Positions 18,167 to 25,506 are shown, counted from the first letter of the stretch. The stretch is 41,586 nucleotides of DNA from an uncultured Pelagibacteraceae bacterium (GCA_902559605.1 CACEIC010000006.1:1-41586), one strand, 5' to 3'. Program-made: numbers and translations. Notes: generated by a model from the letters alone, not told the origin.

Positions 18167-19461
18167 TGATAGAAACAAAGGAACAAATAATAAAACATTT
18201 TAAGTCAGGCTCAAAGGATAAATCTAATTTAAAGATTGGAGTTGAGCATGAAAAATTTATTTTTGATAAAAAAACAAATACAAGAATTGATTATCCCAAA
18301 ATCAAGAAAATGTTTGAAAATTTATATGAGTTTGGCTGGAAACCTATTTTTGAGGAAAAAAATCCAATAGCGTTAACTAAGAATGGTAAAAGTATTACTT
18401 TAGAGCCTGGTAATCAAATAGAACTATCTGGAGCAAAATTAAATAATATTCATGAAGCTTGTGCTGAATCTCATGAATATTTATTTGAGTTAAATCAGGT
18501 AATTGAAAAATTAGATTTTAAAATAGTAAGCGCTGGATATGATCCTATATCTAAACTTGAGGATATACCTAATAATCCAAAAAAAAGGTATGAGGTTATG
18601 ACCAAAGATATGCCTGTTGGAGGAAAACTAAGTTTGGATATGATGTATAAAACTGCAGGTACGCAATTAAATTTAGATTATATCTCAGAAGAAGATTTTA
18701 AAAAAAAATTTAAGTTGGTAAATAATTTAGTTCCAATATCTATCGGACTTTTTGCAAATTCCTCTATAGTTGAAAAAAATGATAGTGGATACTTATCTTA
18801 CAGATCTAAAGTTTGGCAAGAAACATCTAGAGGTGGATTGCCTGAGTTTTTTTTAAAAGATGTAAATTTTGAAAAATATGCAGATTATATTATGAATTAT
18901 CCAATCTTATTTTTACAAAGTGAAGGTAATTATATATCTGGAAAAAAATATTTATTTAAAGACTTTATGAATGGAAAAATTAAAGAAATTGGAAATAAAA
19001 TTCCTAGTACTAATGATCTTGATACACATTTAGGAACAATATTTACAGAGAACAGATTAAAACAATATATCGAATTAAGATCAATGGATGCGTGCGGATG
19101 GGAGTGCTTATGCGCTGGTCCTGCCCTATTCACTGGATTACTTTATGGAAATCTGGAAGAAGCTTTGGATTTAATTAAAAATTGGGAAACTAATGAAGTG
19201 CTTTCAGCTTATAAAAATGCCCCTAAAAATGGCTTAAAAACTAATTTGATGGGCAAGGATATTTCGTATTGGGCAGAGAGATTAATAGACATATCAAAAT
19301 CAGGATTAAAAAAGAGAGACTTTTTAAATAGAAAAAAATTAAGTGAAGCTAAGTTTTTAGATCACTTAGAAAAAATTGTAAAAAATAAAAAAACAAATGC
19401 AGATAATATAATAAGTAAGTATTCAAATTCCAAAAATTTGAATGATTTATATGACCAATAA
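18166..19461 (+). CDS. gshA: Glutamate-cysteine ligase (plant/alphaproteobacterial type)
   Basis: This enzyme makes gamma-glutamylcysteine from glutamate, cysteine and ATP, the first step of glutathione synthesis. The 431-residue protein belongs to the GCS2 group found in plants and alphaproteobacteria, not the E. coli type: KIGVEHEKFIF near the start, ITLEPGNQIELSGA, MPVGGKLSLDMMYKTAGTQLNLDY, and HLGTIFTENRLKQYIELRSMDACGW are family blocks. It overlaps the yyaL stop by one base and gshB by 11 bases, giving a gshA-gshB operon for complete glutathione production. Confidence 0.93.
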   Translation: MIETKEQIIKHFKSGSKDKSNLKIGVEHEKFIFDKKTNTRIDYPKIKKMFENLYEFGWKPIFEEKNPIALTKNGKSITLEPGNQIELSGAKLNNIHEACAESHEYLFELNQVIEKLDFKIVSAGYDPISKLEDIPNNPKKRYEVMTKDMPVGGKLSLDMMYKTAGTQLNLDYISEEDFKKKFKLVNNLVPISIGLFANSSIVEKNDSGYLSYRSKVWQETSRGGLPEFFLKDVNFEKYADYIMNYPILFLQSEGNYISGKKYLFKDFMNGKIKEIGNKIPSTNDLDTHLGTIFTENRLKQYIELRSMDACGWECLCAGPALFTGLLYGNLEEALDLIKNWETNEVLSAYKNAPKNGLKTNLMGKDISYWAERLIDISKSGLKKRDFLNRKKLSEAKFLDHLEKIVKNKKTNADNIISKYSNSKNLNDLYDQ

Positions 19462-20374
19462 AATTGTTGCTATACAAGGTGATAATTTAAAAAAAATAAA
19501 TATCAAAACAGATACTACTATTTTTTTAGCAAATGAAGCTCAAAGCAAAGGTTATAAATTATTTTATTATTATCCAGAAAATTTATCAAATATAAGAGGA
19601 AAAACTGTAAGTGAAGGATATTTTATTAAAATTGATTATTCAAAAAAGAAATTTTATAAAATTATAAAAAAATCAAAATTAGACTTATCCTTTGCAAAAT
19701 ATATTTTAATCAGACAGGATCCACCTTTTAATTTGGAATATATTTCTACAACATTAATGTTAGACAGAATCAAAGATAAAACAAAAATTATTAATGATCC
19801 TACTTCAGTAAGAAATATTTCAGAAAAATTTTATTCTTTAAATTTTAAAAATTATATGGCGGATACAATATTTACTAAAGATTTGATTGAAATTAAAAAA
19901 TTTTTCAAAAAACATAAAAAGATAATAATTAAACCTATTCATAGCTATGGTGGCAATGATATAAATCTTATTTCAGGAAAGCTTAATTTGCTTAAAATAA
20001 AACAAATTTTGAAAAAACACGGTCACATTATGTGTCAAAAATTTTTAAATAAAATTAAGTTTGGAGATAAAAGAGTTTTTATTATAAATGGTAAGGTTTG
20101 CGGAGCCATATCTAGAGTTCCAAAATCAGGATCAATATTGAGCAATATGAGCAAGGGCGCAAAACCTAAAATCGCATTTTTAAGTAATAAAGAGCTGAAA
20201 GTTTCAAATCTTATTGCAAAAAAAATTAAAAAAGATGGAATTTACTTTGCGGGAATAGACTTTATTGATGGAAAATTAAATGGAGACATAAATGTAACAT
20301 CACCAACAGGTATAAAAACATACTTTGATTTATCTCAGATAAACTTGGCTAAGACTTTTTGGAAAGGTTTGTAG
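19451..20374 (+). CDS. gshB: Glutathione synthetase GshB
   Basis: GshB ligates glycine to gamma-glutamylcysteine with ATP to give glutathione. The protein has the N-terminal substrate domain and an ATP-grasp domain with IIKPIHSYGGNDI, GDKRVFIINGKVCGAISRVP and FAGIDFIDGKLNGDINVTSPTGI, all typical for prokaryotic GshB. I prefer the ATG at 19451 (MTNKIVAIQGD); an in-frame ATG at 19442 would add three residues. No ribosome site is visible for either, consistent with coupling to gshA, whose stop is at 19461. The TAG stop abuts the TTG start of the next gene. Confidence 0.92.
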   Translation: MTNKIVAIQGDNLKKINIKTDTTIFLANEAQSKGYKLFYYYPENLSNIRGKTVSEGYFIKIDYSKKKFYKIIKKSKLDLSFAKYILIRQDPPFNLEYISTTLMLDRIKDKTKIINDPTSVRNISEKFYSLNFKNYMADTIFTKDLIEIKKFFKKHKKIIIKPIHSYGGNDINLISGKLNLLKIKQILKKHGHIMCQKFLNKIKFGDKRVFIINGKVCGAISRVPKSGSILSNMSKGAKPKIAFLSNKELKVSNLIAKKIKKDGIYFAGIDFIDGKLNGDINVTSPTGIKTYFDLSQINLAKTFWKGL

Positions 20375-21241
20375 TTGAAAAACTTATCAAATCAGCAAAA
20401 AGGATCATCTCTTGCATTTATAGCTGTGATGTTCATCACACCAGATTCACTTTTTATAAGATTATCTTCGATAGATACTTGGGGATTATTGTTTTATAGA
20501 GGCGCGATACCATTTGTAGCTGTATTAATTGGACTTCTTATATTTTATAAAAAAAACTTTATTAAAGCATTTTTGAATGTTGGTTATGCTGGTATTTTTT
20601 ATATTATAAGTTTTTCGATTTGTAACATCACATTTATAATTTCAATCCAAAATACAAATGTAGCAAATACGCTAATAATGATTGCAATGGCACCCATGCT
20701 TTCGGCAATCCTTGGTGCAATATTTTTAAAAGAGGTTCCCGATAAGAAGACTTGGATAGCTATAGCTATTACTTTAGTAGCTGTAATATATATATTTTAC
20801 GACTCTCTAGAGATGGGTAACTTATTTGGTGATCTTATGGGTATAACAACAGCTTTTGGACTCGCCACCAACGCGGTAATAATTAGGTCAGCAAAAGATA
20901 GAGATTTGCTACCTTCAGCAGTTGTCGGTAAGCTTACGGTAGCTCTATTTGCTCTCTTTTTTGTTGAAAGTTATGAGTTAGTTGAAAAAGACCTGATTTA
21001 TATACCTTTAATGTGTATTTTGTGTGTAGCAATACCATTTGTTTTGGTGACGATTGCTCCAAGATTTATACCTGCAGAGGAAGTTAATCTGTTTTTTCTT
21101 CTTGAGACCATTTTAGGACCCATTTGGGTATGGTTAGTTATCAAAGAGCAGCCAAGTATAGAGACAATAGTTGGTGGGCTAGTAATTATATTCACTATAG
21201 CTGTTCACTCATATTTAAAATTAAAATCTTCTACTAAATAA
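20375..21241 (+). CDS. DMT-superfamily (EamA) permease
   Basis: This is a 288-residue inner-membrane protein with about ten hydrophobic helices arranged as two EamA repeats; the conserved ends of the repeats are visible (NTLIMIAMAPMLSAILGAIFLKE in the first and PAEEVNLFFLLETILGPIWVWL in the second). Substrate unknown; the family includes metabolite and amino-acid exporters. The start is a TTG directly after the gshB stop; no internal ATG gives an intact first helix. It may be co-transcribed with gshAB. It is distinct from, but of the same family as, the minus-strand permease at 27680-28585. Confidence 0.82.
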   Translation: MKNLSNQQKGSSLAFIAVMFITPDSLFIRLSSIDTWGLLFYRGAIPFVAVLIGLLIFYKKNFIKAFLNVGYAGIFYIISFSICNITFIISIQNTNVANTLIMIAMAPMLSAILGAIFLKEVPDKKTWIAIAITLVAVIYIFYDSLEMGNLFGDLMGITTAFGLATNAVIIRSAKDRDLLPSAVVGKLTVALFALFFVESYELVEKDLIYIPLMCILCVAIPFVLVTIAPRFIPAEEVNLFFLLETILGPIWVWLVIKEQPSIETIVGGLVIIFTIAVHSYLKLKSSTK

Positions 21242-21310
21242 AATATTTTTCTTTTTGTCACAAATTTGTCTTGATTTAAAATTAGATCGCCCATAAACAC
21301 CGCTAATTTT

Positions 21311-22603
21311 ATGAACAAAATTATTAAAAACTCTTGGGCTCTCTTTATGGGTATGGCATTTATAATGCTCGCTCACGGTTTTCAAGGTACTCTGCTAGGT
21401 GTTAGAGCTGTTAAAGAAAATTTTGGTCTATCATCGACAGGTTTTTTATTTTCTGGATATTTTGTAGGATATTTTATTGGAGCAAAAATTATACAATCTT
21501 TAATTCATAGAGTTGGGCATATTAGAGTATTCGCAGCTTTTGCTTCTGTCACTTCAATTGTGGTCTTATTACACTCAATTTTTGTAAATCCTATTTCATG
21601 GTTTGTACTTAGAATGATTTCTGGATTTAGTATGGTTTGTCTTTATACGATTGCTGAAAGCTGGTTAAATGATAGATCTACAAATAAGAACAGAGGTAGT
21701 GTTTTATCTATCTATATGATCGTTATGTATGCCTCTATGGCAATTGGGATGTTTTTCATAAACTTTAGTAAACCAGAAAACTTTCAACCTTTTATACTGA
21801 TATCTTTATTTATGTCTTTGTCTCTTGTTCCAATATTATTGACAAAAAGAAAGGCTCCTAACTTTAAAAAAATATCAGGTATGAGACTAAAAGAAGTTTA
21901 TAAATCATCACCATTTGGTGTTGTAAGTTCGTTTTTAATTGGAATATCACATTCAGCTGTTTTCTCATTGATTGCAGTTTATGCTACATCGATGAATTTT
22001 AGTATTTTAGAAGTTTCAATAGTAACCTTTTTATTTGCTATATCTGGAGCTATATCTCAATGGCCAATAGGAAAATTATCAGATGTTTTAGATAGAAGAA
22101 TTGTAATTATTTATACAACATTTGGAGCAGCTTTATTTTGTTTTTTGGCGATTATTTCCTCGGGTCAAATGTATATGCCTGCAGGTTTAGCTACATCAAA
22201 AATATTTTTTTATATCTGTATAATGTGTTTTTCTTTTTGTAGTCTACCAATGTTTGCATTAATTTTTGCACACACAAATGATTTTATACCAAAAGAAAAA
22301 TTTGTAGCAGCAGGAGCAGGATTACAATTTATTTTTGGTCTTGGTGCAATTTGCGGTCCTTTTATGTGCTCATTATTTATGGAATTTTTAGGAGAAAATG
22401 GATTTTTTATTTTTTTAATTATATTTCATTCGTTTATTGGTTTATTTGGAATATATAGAATGCAAATTAGAGAGTCTGGAGATAACCCAGATTCACAGTT
22501 TGCACCTATGCCTCAAACGATTACTCCAGCTGGTATAGAACTTAATCCTTCAACTGAACCAATAGATGAACCAAATAATTTGAACGAATTTAAGAAAATT
22601 TAG
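21311..22603 (+). CDS. Major facilitator superfamily permease (YcaD-like)
   Basis: This 430-residue, roughly twelve-helix inner-membrane transporter has MFS loops: SLIHRVGHIRVFA after helix 2-3 and the repeat-2 equivalent WPIGKLSDVLDRR. The start region MAFIMLAHGFQGTLLGVRAVKENFG-like segment resembles the YcaD/MFS-1 group. It ends with a hydrophilic, proline-rich cytoplasmic tail (about residues 385-430). Substrate unknown. It follows a 69-base gap, so it may have its own promoter; none is convincing. Confidence 0.82.
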   Translation: MNKIIKNSWALFMGMAFIMLAHGFQGTLLGVRAVKENFGLSSTGFLFSGYFVGYFIGAKIIQSLIHRVGHIRVFAAFASVTSIVVLLHSIFVNPISWFVLRMISGFSMVCLYTIAESWLNDRSTNKNRGSVLSIYMIVMYASMAIGMFFINFSKPENFQPFILISLFMSLSLVPILLTKRKAPNFKKISGMRLKEVYKSSPFGVVSSFLIGISHSAVFSLIAVYATSMNFSILEVSIVTFLFAISGAISQWPIGKLSDVLDRRIVIIYTTFGAALFCFLAIISSGQMYMPAGLATSKIFFYICIMCFSFCSLPMFALIFAHTNDFIPKEKFVAAGAGLQFIFGLGAICGPFMCSLFMEFLGENGFFIFLIIFHSFIGLFGIYRMQIRESGDNPDSQFAPMPQTITPAGIELNPSTEPIDEPNNLNEFKKI

Positions 22604-22618
22604 TGTAAGTTCAAAATT

Positions 22619-23275
22619 ATGAAAACAGCATTAATATTCGGCTCAACTGGATTAATTGGTGGAATATTACTTAAATTGTTAGCTAACGATCAAAAATATA
22701 AAAAAATTAAGGTTTTTGTAAGATCTTCTACTTCAAAAATTGATCCCAAAATAGAAGTTGTTGAAACAGATTTTACGAAATTAGAAAATATTAAGTCAGA
22801 AATAAAAGGTGATGATTGTTTTTTTTGTATTGGAACTACAAGAAAAAAAACACCTAACAAACAAAATTATATAAACACTGAGTATAATTTACCTGTAACA
22901 ATCGGAAAAATTTGTAGTGATAATAATGTACAAAATTTTACTTATATTTCTTCATTGGGTGCCAGTTCAAAAAAAACAAATTTGTATTTAAAAAATAAAG
23001 GTATGGCTGAAGAAGAATTAAGAAAACTAAACTTTAAAAAATTTATTGTAATTAGACCTTCATTTTTAATTGGAAAAAGAATAGAGGAAAGATTGGGAGA
23101 AAAAATAGGTATTTTCGCCATGAAATGTATATCGCCATTTTTAGTTGGAGATTTAAAAAAATATAAATCGATAAATGCAGAAATAGTTGCTAAATCCATG
23201 ATAAATATATCAAACAGTGAAATACAAAGTGGAGTATTTGAACCACCACAATTATTACGAATTGGAAGAGAATAA
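22619..23275 (+). CDS. NAD(P)-binding oxidoreductase, HTATIP2/atypical SDR type
   Basis: The 218-residue protein starts with a Rossmann dinucleotide motif FGSTGLIGG (about 7-15) and has CFFCIGTTRKKTPNKQNYINTEYNLPV and YISSLGASSKKTNLYLKNKGMAEEEL, the pattern of atypical SDRs in the NAD(P)-binding family that includes HTATIP2/CC3 and bacterial YbjT-like proteins. The canonical YxxxK is present as YLKNK. The substrate is unknown. It is 15 bases downstream of the MFS gene and probably co-transcribed with it. Confidence 0.78.
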   Translation: MKTALIFGSTGLIGGILLKLLANDQKYKKIKVFVRSSTSKIDPKIEVVETDFTKLENIKSEIKGDDCFFCIGTTRKKTPNKQNYINTEYNLPVTIGKICSDNNVQNFTYISSLGASSKKTNLYLKNKGMAEEELRKLNFKKFIVIRPSFLIGKRIEERLGEKIGIFAMKCISPFLVGDLKKYKSINAEIVAKSMINISNSEIQSGVFEPPQLLRIGRE

Positions 23276-23317
23276 ATTTTTTATAAATCAATAAAATATT
23301 AAAAAAATTATTTTAAG

Positions 23318-23345
23318 TGCTATAATACATTTAAAGGAGGTATCT
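23318..23345 (+). promoter_or_regulatory. Extended -10 promoter and consensus ribosome site of the GYD-domain gene
   Basis: A perfect TATAAT at 23321-23326 is preceded by TGC (23318-23320), giving an extended -10 element. No TTGACA-like -35 is present at 17 bases, which extended -10 promoters can do without. Fifteen bases downstream of the start of the hexamer region lies AAAGGAGGT (23333-23341), fully complementary to the 16S 3' end, with 4 bases to the ATG at 23346. This implies either a very short leader or another start point further upstream. This is the strongest expression signal in the window. Confidence 0.6.
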
Positions 23346-23669
23346 ATGGCTAAATTTTTTTTAATGGGAAATTTTACAGAGAAAGCATTCGCAGGCTTTT
23401 TAAAAGATCCTGGATCAGATAGATCTGAGGTTGCTAGAAAGTGTTCTGAAAGTGTTGGAGCTGAAATGAAATCTTACACGTATTTGAGAGGACCTTATGA
23501 CTTTATAGTTGAAACCCATGGTACATTTGAGCAAATGGCTGCAATTAAAATGGCTACTGAGGGAAGTGGTGCACTTAAAAATATTGCTATTTGCGAGGAA
23601 ACCCCAATGAATGAAATTGCAAATCATGCAACAAAAGTATCAAGTGGCTATAAAGTGCCTGGACAATAA
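23346..23669 (+). CDS. GYD-domain small protein
   Basis: The 107-residue protein resembles the GYD domain family (ferredoxin-like alpha/beta fold of unknown function). It opens with FFLMGNFTEKAFAGFLKDPGSDR and contains LRGPYDFIVETHGTFEQMAAIKMATEGSGALKNI, in which GPYDF replaces the family's GxYD. It has no membrane helix or signal peptide. Both its promoter (extended -10) and ribosome site are near consensus, and a strong hairpin follows its stop, so it is probably an abundantly expressed monocistronic gene. Its biochemical role is unknown. Confidence 0.8.
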   Translation: MAKFFLMGNFTEKAFAGFLKDPGSDRSEVARKCSESVGAEMKSYTYLRGPYDFIVETHGTFEQMAAIKMATEGSGALKNIAICEETPMNEIANHATKVSSGYKVPGQ

Positions 23670-23676
23670 TCTTAAT

Positions 23677-23703
23677 GGTAGCTTCATTAATTATGAAGCT
23701 ACC
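23677..23703 (+). terminator. Perfect 11-bp hairpin after the GYD-domain gene
   Basis: GGTAGCTTCAT (23677-23687) is exactly complementary to ATGAAGCTACC (23693-23703), with a 5-base loop TAATT. It starts 7 bases after the stop codon. There is no long T-run after it, so it may terminate inefficiently or protect the 3' end of the mRNA instead. Confidence 0.6.
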
Positions 23704-23769
23704 AATTTAAAATCGAAGCTGTCAAAATATCTCATACAAATAAAGTAATATTGATTTATTAAGAAAGTT

Positions 23770-24228
23770 ATGAACAAAAGAAAATTTATAAAATTATCTA
23801 TATTTGGATCGTTACTATATAGTATTTTTCCTTACAAAATTTCATTAGCTGAAACCAAAAAAATAATTAATCAAAATTTAACAGAAGCCCAAAAAAAAAT
23901 TATGTTTGAAGAGGCAACTGAACGACCATTCTCAAGCCCTCTTAATCAGGAGAAAAGAGAAGGTTTTTATCACTGTGCAAATTGTGGAGCTAAACTTTTC
24001 AAGTCTAACTCAAAATTTGATAGTGGAACTGGTTGGCCATCATTTACAGAAGCACTTCCTGGAGCTTTTAAAACGAAAGTTGATTACAGCTTTGGCATGA
24101 AAAGAATTGAATATCATTGTGCAAAATGTGGTGCCCATCACGGTCATGTCTTTGAAGACGGTCCTGGACCTACTGGAAAAAGATATTGTAATAACGGCTT
24201 ATGTTTAATATTTAAGCCATCATCATAA
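23770..24228 (+). CDS. msrB: Peptide methionine-(R)-S-oxide reductase MsrB, exported
   Basis: MsrB reduces the R form of methionine sulfoxide in proteins. After an N-terminal export signal (about residues 1-27) the 152-residue protein has the full MsrB domain: zinc cysteines C69/C72 and C117/C120, GTGWPSF, and the catalytic cysteine C140 in KRYCNNG. The signal contains KRKFIK before the hydrophobic stretch, a KR variant of the Tat motif, so folded export with zinc is possible. It is the R-specific partner of the exported MsrA encoded at 30872-31444. It is followed after 12 bases by a small unknown gene with a strong ribosome site. Confidence 0.93.
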   Translation: MNKRKFIKLSIFGSLLYSIFPYKISLAETKKIINQNLTEAQKKIMFEEATERPFSSPLNQEKREGFYHCANCGAKLFKSNSKFDSGTGWPSFTEALPGAFKTKVDYSFGMKRIEYHCAKCGAHHGHVFEDGPGPTGKRYCNNGLCLIFKPSS

Positions 24229-24240
24229 AATGGAGGAGTA

Positions 24241-24426
24241 ATGAAGATATTGAGTATATTAAAAGGAGTTGAATTAGTTATAGCAGATTTAGAGGTAAAT
24301 TTGGGAGAACAGGTGAGAAGTGCACCTACTTTATGTGCTAGATATAATGGTAAAATTATACCATTAAACACTGCTCATGATGGTAGACCTATTCTTATGA
24401 AAGAAGAAAACGCGATTGAAAATTAA
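24241..24426 (+). CDS. Small protein of unknown function (61 aa)
   Basis: I do not recognise a family. The gene has a strong ribosome site (GGAGGAG ending 3 bases before the ATG) and starts 12 bases after the msrB stop, so it is probably translated from the msrB transcript. The 61-residue product has a hydrophobic beta-strand-like start (ILSILKGVELVIADL), a single cysteine in APTLCARYNGKIIPL and a polar, acidic C-terminus; no membrane segment is evident. The opposite-strand open frame here is a shadow. A 63-base gap containing a dyad symmetry separates it from sodB. Confidence 0.65.
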   Translation: MKILSILKGVELVIADLEVNLGEQVRSAPTLCARYNGKIIPLNTAHDGRPILMKEENAIEN

Positions 24427-24433
24427 TTTCTAA

Positions 24434-24452
24434 TTAAGTTGCGTCAACTTAA
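24434..24452. promoter_or_regulatory. 19-base dyad symmetry upstream of sodB
   Basis: TTAAGTTG (24434-24441) and CAACTTAA (24445-24452) are perfect inverted repeats separated by CGT. It lies 37 bases before the sodB ATG and 7 bases after the upstream stop. It could be an operator for sodB or a weak terminator of the msrB unit; the very short 3-base loop and lack of a T-run favour a protein-binding dyad. The candidate -10 of sodB (TATAAA/TATTAT region at 24468-24480) lies just downstream. Confidence 0.4.
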
Positions 24453-24489
24453 GTAAGTTTATTAAATATAAAATATTATAAGAAGAATT

Positions 24490-25083
24490 ATGACATTTGA
24501 ATTACCAAAACTAAATTATTCTAATGACGCCTTATCTCCAATAATGTCACAAGAAACATTAGAATTACATCATGGAAAACATCACCAAACCTACATAACA
24601 AATCTTAATAATTTTATAAAAGATACAGACATGGCTGAAATGTCATTGGAAGATATAATTGTTAAAAGCTCAAAAGATAACTCAAAAACTGGAATATTTA
24701 ATAATGCAAGCCAGCATTGGAACCATAATCTTTTTTGGAAGTGCATGAAGCCAAAAGGTGGTGGGAATATTCCGTCAAAACTTGAGAAAAAAATTATTGA
24801 AGATTTTGGAAGTATTGAAAAATTCAAAGATGAATTCAAACAAGCAGGTATAACTCAATTTGGATCAGGTTGGTGTTGGTTATCATTGAATAATGATAAA
24901 TTGGTTGTTACAAAAACAGCTAATGCAGCAAATCCATTAGTTGACAACATGAAGCCAATACTTGGGTGTGATGTTTGGGAACATTCTTATTATATAGATT
25001 ACCGAAATAGAAGACCTGAATATTTAGACAAATTTGTTGAAAATCTTATTGATTGGGAATTTGTTGATTCTCTTTTAGGTTAA
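24490..25083 (+). CDS. sodB: Superoxide dismutase, iron type
   Basis: This cytoplasmic enzyme converts superoxide to oxygen and hydrogen peroxide. The 197-residue protein shows the four metal ligands: H27 in LELHHGKHH, H79 in ASQHWNHNLFW, and Asp/His in GCDVWEHSYYIDYRNRRPEYL. Glutamine in the NNASQHWNH segment is the Fe-SOD pattern rather than the Mn pattern. No signal peptide is visible. An AAGAAG ribosome site precedes the ATG. The small 75-residue gene follows after 15 bases, and exported MsrB lies upstream, forming an oxidative-stress neighbourhood. Confidence 0.95.
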   Translation: MTFELPKLNYSNDALSPIMSQETLELHHGKHHQTYITNLNNFIKDTDMAEMSLEDIIVKSSKDNSKTGIFNNASQHWNHNLFWKCMKPKGGGNIPSKLEKKIIEDFGSIEKFKDEFKQAGITQFGSGWCWLSLNNDKLVVTKTANAANPLVDNMKPILGCDVWEHSYYIDYRNRRPEYLDKFVENLIDWEFVDSLLG

Positions 25084-25098
25084 TTTAAAATAAAAAAA

Positions 25099-25326
25099 AT
25101 GAACAAGGACAATGCCAGTAAACTCTGGAAAATTATTCAGGAGGCAGGCGACTATTTAAATGGTCAATTGCCTGATCACCCAAATCATCCAAAAGGAAGA
25201 AATCCATACGCGCATGTAGCAATATGTGTAAAAAATAAATTTAATGCTAGTTACAAAGATATCGAAGACGATAAATTTAATGAAGTATTAAATTTTATCG
25301 AAGATATTAAAAACAACCCAAACTAA
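25099..25326 (+). CDS. Small conserved-looking protein of unknown function (75 aa)
   Basis: I cannot assign a family. The 75-residue protein is soluble and polar, with a central proline/histidine-rich segment QLPDHPNHPKGRNPYAHVA, a single cysteine (AICVKNKF) and an acidic helical C-terminus. The segment looks constrained rather than random, since histidine, proline and glycine are rare in chance frames in DNA this AT-rich. It starts 15 bases after the sodB stop, so it is probably co-transcribed with it. Its 3' end faces the tail of the leftward operon (micro-genes ending at 25336). Confidence 0.65.
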   Translation: MNKDNASKLWKIIQEAGDYLNGQLPDHPNHPKGRNPYAHVAICVKNKFNASYKDIEDDKFNEVLNFIEDIKNNPN

Positions 25327-25335
25327 TTAATAAAA

Positions 25336-25395
25336 TTAATCTAAAAATTGTTTATATGCTAAATATGCTAGAACTAATACAGCTACAACTTCCAT
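25336..25395 (-). CDS. 19-residue hydrophobic micro-protein, copy 2 of a tandem pair
   Basis: The frame reads MEVVAVLVLAYLAYKQFLD then TAA. It has an ATG preceded by AAAAGGAG with a 4-base spacer, a good ribosome site. The product would be a single short membrane-spanning or membrane-associated helix with a charged end (KQFLD). It begins 10 bases after the stop of a second 19-residue frame with the same start pattern (xExVAVLV). It is last in the leftward permease-amidinotransferase-aldolase run. The family is not recognised. Confidence rests on the ribosome site, the equal length of the pair, and wobble-position differences between copies. Confidence 0.55.
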   Translation of the reverse strand: MEVVAVLVLAYLAYKQFLD

Positions 25396-25465
25396 ATTTC
25401 TCCTTTTAATTAAAACTTCCAGTCGCAAATAATAATATTATTACTAATACTGCCACAGCTTCAAT
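25373..25465 (-). repeat. Tandem 23-base near-repeat covering the start of each micro-gene
   Basis: Bases 25373-25395 and 25443-25465 match at 19 of 23 positions with a 70-base offset. Read on the minus strand in the micro-gene frame, the four differences are the third base of the start codon, one Val/Ala change, and two synonymous third positions. Confidence 0.7.
25406..25465 (-). CDS. 19-residue hydrophobic micro-protein, copy 1, apparent ATT start
   Basis: The frame reads IEAVAVLVIILLFATGSFN then TAA, exactly the same 20-codon length as the following copy, and shares E2, V4-A5-V6-L7-V8 and L12 with it. The codon aligned with the partner's ATG is ATT, a rare initiator, preceded by AAAAGAAG with a 3-base spacer. 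The in-frame codons upstream reach a stop at 25475-25477, so no ATG, GTG or TTG start exists that retains the shared N-terminus; a GTG at codon 4 is the alternative. It lies 41 bases after the aldolase stop. It could be a functional micro-protein with a weak start or a decaying duplicate. Confidence 0.42.
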   Translation of the reverse strand: MEAVAVLVIILLFATGSFN

Positions 25466-25506
25466 TAACTTCTTTTATAATTTGAAAGGGTTAATTTCAA
25501 GTATAT

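Noticed and set aside
23712..23762. Short frame starting ATC-GAA-GCT-GTC after the GYD-gene hairpin, which resembles the start of the micro-genes (IEAV)
   Set aside because: The resemblance is only four codons; the rest (KISHTNKVILIY) is not hydrophobic in the same pattern, there is no ribosome site, and it is probably coincidence.
25356..25409. 17-residue plus-strand frame (MLNMLELIQLQLPYFSF) antisense to the micro-genes
   Set aside because: It has no ribosome site and no repeat partner, and the base differences between the duplicated segments fall on wobble positions of the minus-strand frames, not of this frame.
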